Source: Thiohalocapsa sp963704155 | Lineage (GTDB): Bacteria > Pseudomonadota > Gammaproteobacteria > Chromatiales > Chromatiaceae | Assembly: GCA_963704155.1 (NCBI GenBank) | Contig: CAVPHF010000002.1 | Coordinates: 124,001 to 188,000, forward strand | DNA: 64,000 nt | Reading direction: 5' to 3' | Part shown: in pieces, positions 35,993 to 46,027 of the stretch | Position numbering within the stretch: the first letter of the stretch is position 1 | Layout: every line of letters begins with the position of its first letter | Translations under genes and position numbers: made by a program | Notes under the pieces: model-generated | Seen by the model: the letters and a program-made list of their open reading frames with translations, nothing else | The model's database searches: none | Told to the model about the DNA's origin: nothing

Positions 35993-38020
35993 TTGCAAGC
36001 CACCGCCGCCGACCCGCTGCCCGCGATCATCGCCGGCCCCATCCCGCGCCGGGTCACGCCGAACCGGATCGTGCTGTGGCTGGCGTTGAGTGCACCGCTG
36101 GACCTGCGGCTGGAGCTGTACCGCGCCGGCGATTCCGCCCCACTACTGAGCCAGGCCTTGCCAAATGCGACAGCAGCGCAGGTGCGCATCGGCAAGCACG
36201 CCTTCGTGCGGCTGATCGACTTACAGCCGGCCGAGCCACTGCCCGCCGACGAACTGCTGGAATACGACCTGCGCGTGACGGCAGCCGATGGCCCGCCCGG
36301 GGCGGGCGAGGGACTGACCGAGCTGCTCCCCGACCTGTGCTACCCGGGCCATACCCGCCCCACGCTGGTGATCCGCTCGCGGCTGGAGGATCTCGTCCAT
36401 GGTTCCTGTCGCAAGCCCCACTTCGACGGGCCGGACGCCCTGCTGCGCCTCGACGACCTGATCGGCGCCGCGCATCGCGAGCCCTCGGGTGATCCTCTCG
36501 CGCGGCCGGCGCTGCTGGTGATGACCGGCGATCAAATCTACTGCGATGACGTCGCCGGCCCCATGCTCGCCGCCATCCACCAGGTGATCCAGCGGCTCGG
36601 GCTCTATCCGGAGAAGCTCACGGGCGCCACGGTCGCCGACAGCGCCGCGCTCATGGCCACGGACACCGGCTACTATCGCCGCGAGGAGCTGCTGCCCCAC
36701 GGCCGCGCCAATCGCGCCCTACAGGACATCTTCTTCGGCGGCGCGAAGAAGCCCATCTTCACCACCGCCTCGGCCCACAACCACCTAATCACGCTGGCCG
36801 AGGTGGCGGCCATGTACCTATTGATCTGGTCGCCGGCACTCTGGCCGCTGGTCCGACTGGACCCGCAGCGGCCGCCGCGACAGCTACCGGCGAGGCTCGC
36901 GGCCCGCTACGCCGCCGAGTGCCCGGTGATCGAGCGCTTCCGCGACGGGCTCGCGCAGGTGCGCCGGGCGCTCGCGCATCTGCCCGTCTACATGATCTTC
37001 GACGATCACGACATCACCGACGACTGGAACCTGGCCCGCGGCTGGGAGGAGGCCGCCTACAGCCATCCCTTCTCCCGGCGTATCATCGGCAACGCGCTGA
37101 TCGGCTACTGGCTGTTTCAGGGCTGGGGCAACGACCCCGCGCGTCACCACGAGCTGCTGGAGGCAGCGCTGTGCTGCTTTCCGGCGAACGGCCCCGCCCG
37201 GACGGCAACCCGCGCCGCGCAGCAGGCCCGAACAGGCCCGGCGCCCGTGCCGCCGCTGGACGCCGAGCCCGATGGCGACGCGGATCCCCAGGACCGGCTC
37301 ATCGACCGGCTGCTGGAGTTCGGGCACTGGCACTACAGTCTGCCGACCTCGCCGAAGCTGGTGGTGCTGGACACCCGCACCCATCGCTGGTGGTCGGAAT
37401 CGAGCCTCGCCAAGCCTTCCGGGCTGATGGACTGGGAGCAACTCTCGGAGCTGCAGCAAACGCTGATGGACGAGGAGGCGGTGGTCATGGTCTCGGCCGC
37501 ACCGGTGCTGGGCGTGAAGCTGATCGAGAACGTCCAGCGCGTCTTCACCTGGTTCGGCCTGGCGCTTCTGGTGGACGCCGAGAACTGGATGGCCCATCCG
37601 GGCTCGGCCAATGTCATGCTCAACATCTTCCGCCACCGGCGCACGCCGCGGCATTTCGTGATCCTCTCGGGCGATGTCCACTACAGCTTCGTCTATGACG
37701 CGGTGCTGCGCTTTCGCACCAATACGCCACTGATCTGGCAGATCACCGCGAGCGGTCTCAAGAACGAGTTCCCGCCGACCTTACTGCGCGCGTTCGACCG
37801 GCTGAACCTCTGGCTCTACGGCACCAGCTCTCCGCTCAACTGGCTCACCCGCCGCCGGCGCCTGCGCCTGCGCGCCCGCCGACCCGAGGGTAATCGCCAC
37901 CGCCGGCTCTTCAATGGCAGCGCGCTGGGCCGGGTGCGGCTGGACGCGAACGGCACGCCCGTGGACATTCGGCTGCTGACTGCGGACGGCGGCGAGCTGG
38001 AGTTTCCGGCACCGCCCTGA
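35993..38020 (+). CDS. PhoD-like metallophosphatase
   Basis: About 675 residues of the PhoD-like alkaline phosphatase/phosphodiesterase superfamily (calcineurin-like fold). It has an N-terminal fibronectin-like segment (GPIPRRVTPNRIVLWLAL, LELYRAG), then the metal motifs VMTGDQIYCDDVAG, YMIFDDHDITDDWN, and SGDVHYSFVYD. There is no Tat or Sec signal, so unlike classical PhoD it seems cytoplasmic. The start is uncertain: TTG 35993 is the first plausible in-frame codon before the conserved part. The frame is open far upstream, but there it is antisense-like noise over the PDC gene. The substrate is unknown. Confidence 0.82.
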   Translation: MQATAADPLPAIIAGPIPRRVTPNRIVLWLALSAPLDLRLELYRAGDSAPLLSQALPNATAAQVRIGKHAFVRLIDLQPAEPLPADELLEYDLRVTAADGPPGAGEGLTELLPDLCYPGHTRPTLVIRSRLEDLVHGSCRKPHFDGPDALLRLDDLIGAAHREPSGDPLARPALLVMTGDQIYCDDVAGPMLAAIHQVIQRLGLYPEKLTGATVADSAALMATDTGYYRREELLPHGRANRALQDIFFGGAKKPIFTTASAHNHLITLAEVAAMYLLIWSPALWPLVRLDPQRPPRQLPARLAARYAAECPVIERFRDGLAQVRRALAHLPVYMIFDDHDITDDWNLARGWEEAAYSHPFSRRIIGNALIGYWLFQGWGNDPARHHELLEAALCCFPANGPARTATRAAQQARTGPAPVPPLDAEPDGDADPQDRLIDRLLEFGHWHYSLPTSPKLVVLDTRTHRWWSESSLAKPSGLMDWEQLSELQQTLMDEEAVVMVSAAPVLGVKLIENVQRVFTWFGLALLVDAENWMAHPGSANVMLNIFRHRRTPRHFVILSGDVHYSFVYDAVLRFRTNTPLIWQITASGLKNEFPPTLLRAFDRLNLWLYGTSSPLNWLTRRRRLRLRARRPEGNRHRRLFNGSALGRVRLDANGTPVDIRLLTADGGELEFPAPP

Positions 38021-38182
38021 GCAAGCCGTCTGTTCATGCAAGAATGACGACAGGCTTCGCCTTTGCGTGGCTTCTTGCCTATCTGCGCTGGCTAGGGTTC
38101 GCTAGTATCAGCAGCAGTACGATAACAAGACGGACAGCTGCCCCAGGCCCGCGGCAGCAACCACCAACAGACGGAATCACTA

Positions 38183-39139
38183 ATGCAAACGCTGAAGAAC
38201 ATTCTCTATTTTGCAGACGGCGAATTCGTTCCCACCCGCGCCTTCCGACGTGCGGTCGCCCTGGCGGAACAACACCAAGCCAAGCTCACGCTGATGGACG
38301 TGACCGTCGAGTCCGACATCACCGCAGAACTGGTCAAGCGCTTCGGCCTAGCGGATGACGTGCAGCAGAGCGAACAGCGCTTGGCGGCGCTCACCCAGCT
38401 CGCAGAGACTTGGGTGGGCGGTCAGCGGCCGCAGCTGCGTGTCCTCATCGGGACGCCCTTCATCGAGGTGATTCTTGCCGTGCTGCGCAACGGGCACGAC
38501 CTGGTGCTGAAGCCGGCTCGACCGCGTCCCGGCTGCCACGGACTCTTCGCCAGCACCGAGATGCACCTGCTGCGCAAGTGTCCGTGCCCGGTCTGGATCG
38601 ACCGCGAACCAAGGACCCCGGACGCCGCCGATGCCCCGCCACGCTGCCGCGGCGTGCTCGCGGCGGTGGATGCAGCACAACCCGAGGCCGCCGAACTCAA
38701 CCGCAGCATACTCGACACGGCCGCCGCCGTGGCGGCGCAGGACGGCGCCGCACTCGACCTGGTGCACGTCTGGCAGGCACCGTTCGAAGGGCGACGCCAC
38801 AACGACGGTCAGCGCACGCCGAACGGGCCGCAGGACGCCAAACTCGCCGATGCGGCTCGGGCCATCGAGCGACAGCACGCCGATGCCTTGGAGACCCTGG
38901 CCGCGGACTACCGCGGGCGCATGGCGGATGGCGGCCTGCATCTGCTGCACGGCAACCCGGCGGAGCAGCTGCTGGCGCAGGCACAGGCACTCGCGTCCGA
39001 TCTCATCGTGCTCGGCACCTTGAGTCGGCCGCGCGAGCCCGGGCTCTTCATCGGCAGTACCGCTGAGGATCTGCTCCAGGACGCACAGACCTCGGTGTTG
39101 GCGCTGAAGCCCGCCGGTTTCGTCTCGCCGGTGCAGTGA
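38183..39139 (+). CDS. Tandem universal stress protein
   Basis: A 318-residue protein made of two UspA domains (residues about 1-145 and 150-318). The second ends with the nucleotide-binding pattern LGTLSRPREPGLFIGSTAEDLL, close to the G-2x-G-9x-G(S/T) ATP motif. The first has CPCPVWIDRE at its end, as in the UspE type. Usp proteins bind ATP or AMP and help survival under stress. It is a single gene between the PhoD-like gene and murF, with the ATG at 38183. Confidence 0.9.
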   Translation: MQTLKNILYFADGEFVPTRAFRRAVALAEQHQAKLTLMDVTVESDITAELVKRFGLADDVQQSEQRLAALTQLAETWVGGQRPQLRVLIGTPFIEVILAVLRNGHDLVLKPARPRPGCHGLFASTEMHLLRKCPCPVWIDREPRTPDAADAPPRCRGVLAAVDAAQPEAAELNRSILDTAAAVAAQDGAALDLVHVWQAPFEGRRHNDGQRTPNGPQDAKLADAARAIERQHADALETLAADYRGRMADGGLHLLHGNPAEQLLAQAQALASDLIVLGTLSRPREPGLFIGSTAEDLLQDAQTSVLALKPAGFVSPVQ

Positions 39140-39215
39140 CGGCTCTGCTGCCGTGCCGGCGGTGCCGGCCTTATGATCAACAAATGACATCGGCGGCAAG
39201 CCGAACGCGAGCCCT

Positions 39216-40580
39216 ATGACCGACGCAACCACCTTCTGGACCCCCGCCGCCTTCGCCGACATCACCGGGGGCCGCTGGCTGACTCCGCCGGCACAGCTCG
39301 CGGCACCGATCGCCGGACTTGGCATCGACAGCCGGAGCTTGCAGCCGGGTGAAGCCTTCGTCGCCATCGCCGGTGAACGCTTCGACGGCCACGCCTTTCT
39401 CGATCAGGCGAGGGCAGCGGGCGCGGTGCTGGCGATCGTGGAGCAGGACGTGCCTCCACCGAAGGTGCCAGGCCAAGGCGGCCTCGCGCTGCTGCGGGTG
39501 GAGTCCAGTGTGGCGGCACTACAGGCGCTGGCGAGGCATTGGCGCGAGCGACTGCGCGATGCCGGCTGCCGCGTCGTCGCCGTCTGCGGCAGCAACGGCA
39601 AGACGACGACCCGCCATCTGATCCATCACGTGCTCTCCTATGCCGGGCTCAGGGGCAGCCAGAGCCCGAAGAGCTTCAACAATCACCTGGGCGTGCCGCT
39701 GACGCTGCTGGCCGCTCCGGCCGGGGATGACTTTCTGGTCGCGGAGGTCGGCACTAATCATCCGGGTGAGATTGCGTCGCTGTCGGCGATCGTGCGCCCG
39801 GACATCGCCGTGATCACCAGCATCGGCGAGGAGCACCTGGAGTTCTTCGAGGATCTGACCGGCGTCGCGCGCGAGGAGTCGGCGGTTTTGGAGCATATCC
39901 TGGACGGCGGCACCGCGATCCTGCTGACCGAGGCACGCCTGCCGGTCCAGTTGACCATTCCGACCGAGCCGGCGTTTGCGATACTACGCTTCGACCTGGA
40001 CCCCATCAGCGCCGCACTGCCGCTGCCCGGCGAGCACAACCGGCTCAACGCCTCGGCGGCCAGTGCCGTCGCCCGCTGCTTCGGCGTCGCCGAGGCGCGC
40101 ATCGCCAACGCCTGGCCCGCCGCCGGCCATGCACCGATGCGCGGTGAGTTGATCGGCGCCGACGATCCGCGCCGGCCCACCGTGATCAATGACGCCTACA
40201 ACGCCAACCCCACCTCGATGCGCGCCGCCCTGAAGGTGCTGGCGGACCATCCGGCGCCGCGAATCGCCGTGCTCGGCGACATGCTGGAGCTGGGGCAGGT
40301 GACCGAGTCCGCGCATCGGGACATCGCGGCGCTGGCGGCGCAGACCGCCGAGCGCTGCGTGCTGATCGGCCCGCGCTTCGCGGCCGCTGCCGCCGAGTTG
40401 GCGCTCGACCCACAGGCGGTGAGCGCCCACGCGCGCTGGTCGGACGAGCTGCCGGCGCAGATCGCTACGGGGCTGACGGCGGAAACGACGCTGCTGCTCA
40501 AGGGCTCGCGCGGCATGGCGTTGGAGCGTCTGCTGCCGGTGTTGGAGGCGCGCTTCGGCCAGGCGGCCGACCAAGACTGA
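39216..40580 (+). CDS. murF: UDP-MurNAc-tripeptide-D-Ala-D-Ala ligase
   Basis: A 454-residue Mur ligase. The N-terminal uridine-binding domain has LGIDSRSLQPGEAFVAI. The central ATPase domain carries the P-loop GSNGKTTTRHL, then GVPLTLLA and EVGTNHPGEI. The C-terminal domain has NDAYNANPTSMRAAL and VLGDMLELG. It adds D-Ala-D-Ala to the peptidoglycan precursor. It is odd only in location: it is outside a mra/dcw cluster, so a second copy may exist in the genome. It converges on the LysR gene with a 4-base gap. Confidence 0.93.
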   Translation: MTDATTFWTPAAFADITGGRWLTPPAQLAAPIAGLGIDSRSLQPGEAFVAIAGERFDGHAFLDQARAAGAVLAIVEQDVPPPKVPGQGGLALLRVESSVAALQALARHWRERLRDAGCRVVAVCGSNGKTTTRHLIHHVLSYAGLRGSQSPKSFNNHLGVPLTLLAAPAGDDFLVAEVGTNHPGEIASLSAIVRPDIAVITSIGEEHLEFFEDLTGVAREESAVLEHILDGGTAILLTEARLPVQLTIPTEPAFAILRFDLDPISAALPLPGEHNRLNASAASAVARCFGVAEARIANAWPAAGHAPMRGELIGADDPRRPTVINDAYNANPTSMRAALKVLADHPAPRIAVLGDMLELGQVTESAHRDIAALAAQTAERCVLIGPRFAAAAAELALDPQAVSAHARWSDELPAQIATGLTAETTLLLKGSRGMALERLLPVLEARFGQAADQD

Positions 40581-40584
40581 GTCA

Positions 40585-41454
40585 TCAAGCCGCGGTCGGC
40601 GGCGTTGTGACGAACAGCTCCTCGAGCAGATCGCCGATTGGCGTGCGGCGGGCGTGGCGCAGCACCACGTCGACCGGCGGCAGCAGCGGCAGCCGCGGCT
40701 CGGGCGCCATCACCGCGGTGCCGGCGATCAGCGCATGCTCGGTCCGCGCAGTGACACCAAGCCCGTTCTTCACCGCCGCCATCAGGCCCGGCAGGCTGGT
40801 GGTGGTGTAGGCGATTCGCCACGGGATGCCGTCACCGTTCAGCGCGTCCACCGCGGTTTGGCGGAAGGTGCAGGGCGGCGAAAAGGTGGCGAGCGGCAGG
40901 GGCTCGTGCCCATTCCAGACAAAGCCGTCGGAACCGATCCAGACCAACTGCGCCTGGCCCAGGACGCGGCCGGCGGCGGCGCCGTGCAGCGCGCCGCGTT
41001 GCACGGTCAGGATCAGGTCGAAGTCGCCGCGCTCGAACGCCGCGCTCAGGTCGCGCGTAAAGCCAGTGTGCACATGCAGCCGCACGCCTGGATAGCTGCG
41101 CGCGAACTGCGCCAGCAGTTCCGGGAAGGGCCCCTCCGACAAGCCTTGCGCGACACCGAGCCGGATCTCGCCCTCCAGGGCGCCCTCGTTGACCGCCGCG
41201 AGCGCCGCCTCCTGCAGGCTCAGCAGGCGCCGTGCATAGCCGACGAAACGCTCGCCGGCCGCGGTGAGACGGCGCTTGCGCCCATGCGCCTCGAACAGCG
41301 CGGCACCCAGCTCTTCCTCCAACCGGCGCATCTGCTGACTGATGGTTGACTGCGTCTTGTGCAGCCGGCGCGCGGCATTGTTGAAGCCCTCCGACTCGAC
41401 GACGGTGACGAAGCTCCGCAGCAGCTCGGTGGTCAGATTCGGCACCCTGCGCAT
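40585..41454 (-). CDS. LysR family transcriptional regulator
   Basis: A 289-residue LysR regulator. The N-terminal winged helix-turn-helix is clear (LRSFVTVVESEGFNNAARRLHKTQSTISQQMRRLEEELG). The periplasmic-binding-like effector domain follows (GEIRLGVAQGLSEGPFPELLAQFARSYPGVRLHV). The ATG at 41454 has CAGGAG 8 bases before it. It is divergent from the ilvD-like gene; the 221-base shared region has an ATCGTT palindrome and a half site. The effector is unknown. Confidence 0.93.
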   Translation of the reverse strand: MRRVPNLTTELLRSFVTVVESEGFNNAARRLHKTQSTISQQMRRLEEELGAALFEAHGRKRRLTAAGERFVGYARRLLSLQEAALAAVNEGALEGEIRLGVAQGLSEGPFPELLAQFARSYPGVRLHVHTGFTRDLSAAFERGDFDLILTVQRGALHGAAAGRVLGQAQLVWIGSDGFVWNGHEPLPLATFSPPCTFRQTAVDALNGDGIPWRIAYTTTSLPGLMAAVKNGLGVTARTEHALIAGTAVMAPEPRLPLLPPVDVVLRHARRTPIGDLLEELFVTTPPTAA

Positions 41455-41480
41455 GCTATTGCTCCTGTCATCGCCGCCAA

Positions 41481-41534
41481 ATCGTTCGCAACCAGCGATA
41501 GATGAGTGCAGAAAAAATCGTTTGAACGAACGAT
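41481..41534. promoter_or_regulatory. Palindrome and half site between lysR and ilvD
   Basis: ATCGTT-TGAACG-AACGAT (41517-41534) is an inverted repeat with a 6-base centre, and an isolated ATCGTT lies at 41481-41486. LysR regulators usually bind a palindrome plus a weaker activation site in the intergenic region they share with their target, and this arrangement fits that. Confidence 0.4.
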
Positions 41535-41675
41535 AGCGGAATTCTAGTCTGTACCTCGACACACTGCATGCGCCGGCGCGTCGTCGGCGAGAGACCGAAA
41601 CCGATACCACCTGGCTGGGCCTGCCGCCGCCCGAGCGGCGGCCGAGGCCGACCCGACAACCCCGAGGCTACCCCG

Positions 41676-43371
<1,696 letters not shown>

Positions 43372-43583
43372 GGGCCGCGCTCCCGCCTTCATCCAATGGT
43401 GAGGGCTCCAGGCCCCGAGGCCCATCGCGCCGTAAGCCCCGCGAGCGCACCGTGCGACGTTGTCTGATGATTCGCTGACAGCGTCGCATACGCTTTGGTC
43501 AGCCGCCGGACGCTAGGGTGCATGCCAAGGGTGTGACGATCACATCCGAGCTGCCCGAAACCCAAACTCCGGAGCCCAGACCG

Positions 43584-43811
43584 ATGTTTATCCAGACCCT
43601 AAGCGCCGTCGACAACCCGCCCCGCGCGAGCAGAGCGCTTCTAATCCCCGTAACCGCAGCCTTCGATACGCGAGATGCGGCGCCGCGACGGAGGCTGGCG
43701 GCGCGCGCGCGACTGGCCGCGCGCCTAGAGGTCCGGCCGCCGTCGATCGAGGAAGAGATTGCGCGTTGGGTCAATCGGAACCCGCCGCAGCTCTATCGTG
43801 GCGGAGCCTGA
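43584..43811 (+). CDS. Hypothetical small Arg-rich protein
   Basis: A 75-residue frame starting MFIQTLSAVDNPP, with a GGAG site 9 bases before the ATG. The middle is Arg/Ala-rich and the end reads SIEEEIARWVNRNPPQLYRGGA. I recognise no family. It lies in a 1.2-kb stretch after ilvD that otherwise has no clear gene, and it could be spurious. Confidence 0.3.
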   Translation: MFIQTLSAVDNPPRASRALLIPVTAAFDTRDAAPRRRLAARARLAARLEVRPPSIEEEIARWVNRNPPQLYRGGA

Positions 43812-44097
43812 GGCCGAGCATTTGGCGCAGACGCCCGCGCGGATCGGCGTGTCGAAAGCCCCGCGTGCGAGCCGGCGCGGGGTCCGCACCAGCAACGCTA
43901 CCGACACAATCGCTCCGCCCGGCACTGAATTTTGATGCGACGACGACGCCCGTTCTGTATCCTATTAAGGCGCTTGGCACGGTCTCCGCCGACCGGCTCG
44001 ACGAGTGCTCCGACGCCGCCCTACATGCCCCCTCGGCCGACCGCAGTCGTTACCAATGCAACAGATGGCCACGACGGTCCGATCGAATCCTGAACCC

Positions 44098-44315
44098 ATG
44101 TCTCGGCACATGATCCCTGAGATCACCGAGACAGATTTCCGGGTTAGACGCACGACCGTGAAACAGCCCTACGGCCGCGATGTCAAGATCCAGCGGGGGG
44201 ATACCGAGGCGCGCGTCAGTCCGGCGGACCGCGCACTGCCCGGCTGCCCGGTGCTCGTCTGGCACTCTGATGACGGCTGTACTTCGCGGACTTCAAGGTC
44301 AGCGAGCGCGACTAG
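44098..44315 (+). CDS. Hypothetical small protein, apparent frameshift near the end
   Basis: From ATG 44098 the frame reads MSRHMIPEITETDFRVRRTTVKQPYGRDVKIQRG and continues to CPVLVWHSDDGC at 44280. One missing base there would lead into YFADFKVSERD and a TAG at 44315. The composition is like a real small protein, but the family is not recognised. Without the shift the frame runs on into low-complexity sequence. Upstream ATG 44065 is also possible. Confidence 0.35.
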
Positions 44316-44545
44316 CCCAGCCTTCTCTTCAATACGCCTTGCAAACGAACGGGTATCGGCAGAGGCGACTACGACGACCTCAGCGAGTGTGCCATGGCGG
44401 TGCGCCCGCGCAGGCTGGCAACGCGGCCTAGCAGCGCGGCGACCGGCGCCGCCGCCGATACGGAGATGGCAGACGGGATGACGCCCGGCAGACATCGGCT
44501 GTATTCAGTGCAACCATTACGAACACGACAAACGAGGGGATAAGC

Positions 44546-45799
44546 ATGACCGCAAAGAATGCGTTTTACGCCCAGTCCGGCGGCGTAACGGCCGTGATCA
44601 ACGCCTCTGCCTGCGGCGTCATCGAGACGGCCCGGCAGCACGGCGATAAGATCGCGAACGTCTATGCCGGCCGCAACGGCATCATCGGTGCGCTGACCGA
44701 GGACCTGATCGACACCAATCAGGAGTCGGTCGAGAACATTGCGGCACTGCGACATACGCCCAGCGGGGGGTTCGGCTCCTGCCGCTACAAACTGAAGAGC
44801 CTGGAGGCGAACAAGCGCGAGTACGAGCGCCTGATCGAGGTCTTCAAGGCCCACGACATCGGCTATTTCTTCTACAACGGCGGCGGCGACTCAGCCGATA
44901 CCTGTTACAAGGTCAGCCAGTTATCGGAGAAGTTGGGCTATCCGGTGCAGGCGATCCATGTACCGAAGACGGTCGACAACGACCTACCAATCACCGACAA
45001 CTGCCCGGGTTTTGGGTCAGTGGCAAAGTACATCGCCACGTCGACGCTGGAGGCCTCGTTCGACGTACGCTCGATGTGCGCAACCTCGACCAAGATCTTC
45101 GTCATCGAGGTCATGGGACGGCACGCGGGCTGGATCGCCGCCGCCGGCGCACTGGTCGCGGATCAGGGCATCCCGGTGGTCACGCTGTTCCCGGAGGTGG
45201 AATTCGATCAGGACAGGTTCCTCGCCGCGGTTCAGGCCAAGGTCGAGGCGCACGGCTACTGCACCATTTGCGTCTCCGAGGGCTGCCACTGGCCGGACGG
45301 CCGATTCCTGGCCGAGCAGGGCACGCGCGACGCCTTCGGCCACGCCCAGCTCGGCGGCGCCGCGCCGGTGGTCGCCAATATCGTCAAGGATGCCTTCGGC
45401 TATAAGTTCCATTGGGCCGTGGCCGATTACCTCCAGCGCGCGGCGCGTCATCTGGCGTCCAAGTCCGACGTCGAGCAGGCCTACGCGCTGGGTAAGGCGG
45501 CCGTCGAGTTCGCGCTGCAAGGACACAACGCCATCATGCCAACCGTGGTGCGGAAATCGTCCGATCCCTATGTGTGGGAGGTGGGCGAGGCGCCTTTATC
45601 CGAGGTGGCCAATGTCGAAAAGTTCATGCCCAAGGACTTCATCAGCGATGACGGCTTCGGTATTACCGACAAGTGCAGAGATTACCTATACCCATTGATC
45701 AGCGGCGAGGACTATCCGCCATACGAGAACGGACTGCCGAAATACGTTACGCTCCGCAATGCTGCGGTCGGGAAGAAGCTCGGGCCATTCGAGGTCTGA
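44546..45799 (+). CDS. pfp: 6-phosphofructokinase, pyrophosphate-dependent type
   Basis: A 417-residue PfkA-superfamily enzyme. The motif PKTVDND (Lys141-Asp146) has Lys where ATP-dependent enzymes have Gly; this lysine marks PPi-dependent kinases. The phosphate-donor loop reads GGGDS (112-116), where typical PPi enzymes have GGDDS, a small deviation. MGRHAGW binds the sugar phosphate. It interconverts fructose-6-phosphate and fructose-1,6-bisphosphate reversibly with PPi, and in such organisms may also act on sedoheptulose-7-phosphate. A terminator follows, then hppA and ppa, forming a PPi-metabolism neighbourhood. Confidence 0.9.
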   Translation: MTAKNAFYAQSGGVTAVINASACGVIETARQHGDKIANVYAGRNGIIGALTEDLIDTNQESVENIAALRHTPSGGFGSCRYKLKSLEANKREYERLIEVFKAHDIGYFFYNGGGDSADTCYKVSQLSEKLGYPVQAIHVPKTVDNDLPITDNCPGFGSVAKYIATSTLEASFDVRSMCATSTKIFVIEVMGRHAGWIAAAGALVADQGIPVVTLFPEVEFDQDRFLAAVQAKVEAHGYCTICVSEGCHWPDGRFLAEQGTRDAFGHAQLGGAAPVVANIVKDAFGYKFHWAVADYLQRAARHLASKSDVEQAYALGKAAVEFALQGHNAIMPTVVRKSSDPYVWEVGEAPLSEVANVEKFMPKDFISDDGFGITDKCRDYLYPLISGEDYPPYENGLPKYVTLRNAAVGKKLGPFEV

Positions 45800-45818
45800 C
45801 GCGAGCAGCGCGCAAACC

Positions 45819-45849
45819 GAGGGGCCGAGGCGGCCCCTCTTGCGTTTTG
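45819..45849 (+). terminator. Hairpin terminator after pfp
   Basis: The stem GAGGGGCCG / CGGCCCCTC with loop AGG (45819-45839) lies 20 bases after the pfp stop. It is followed by TTGCGTTTT. Confidence 0.75.
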
Positions 45850-46027
45850 GAGCCAGCGACAAGTCCGCAGCGCGCGTGACTGGATTACCACTCGGCTGCG
45901 GTTCGGCGGCGGTTACAATCGCAACGCCGTTCGCCAGTGACTGGGCGAGTTCCAGCGAGAGCACGGTCGGGCGACCGTGGCAACTTTAGCCCAAGCATTT
46001 TCAACCACAATGTAGGAGTCCTTATTG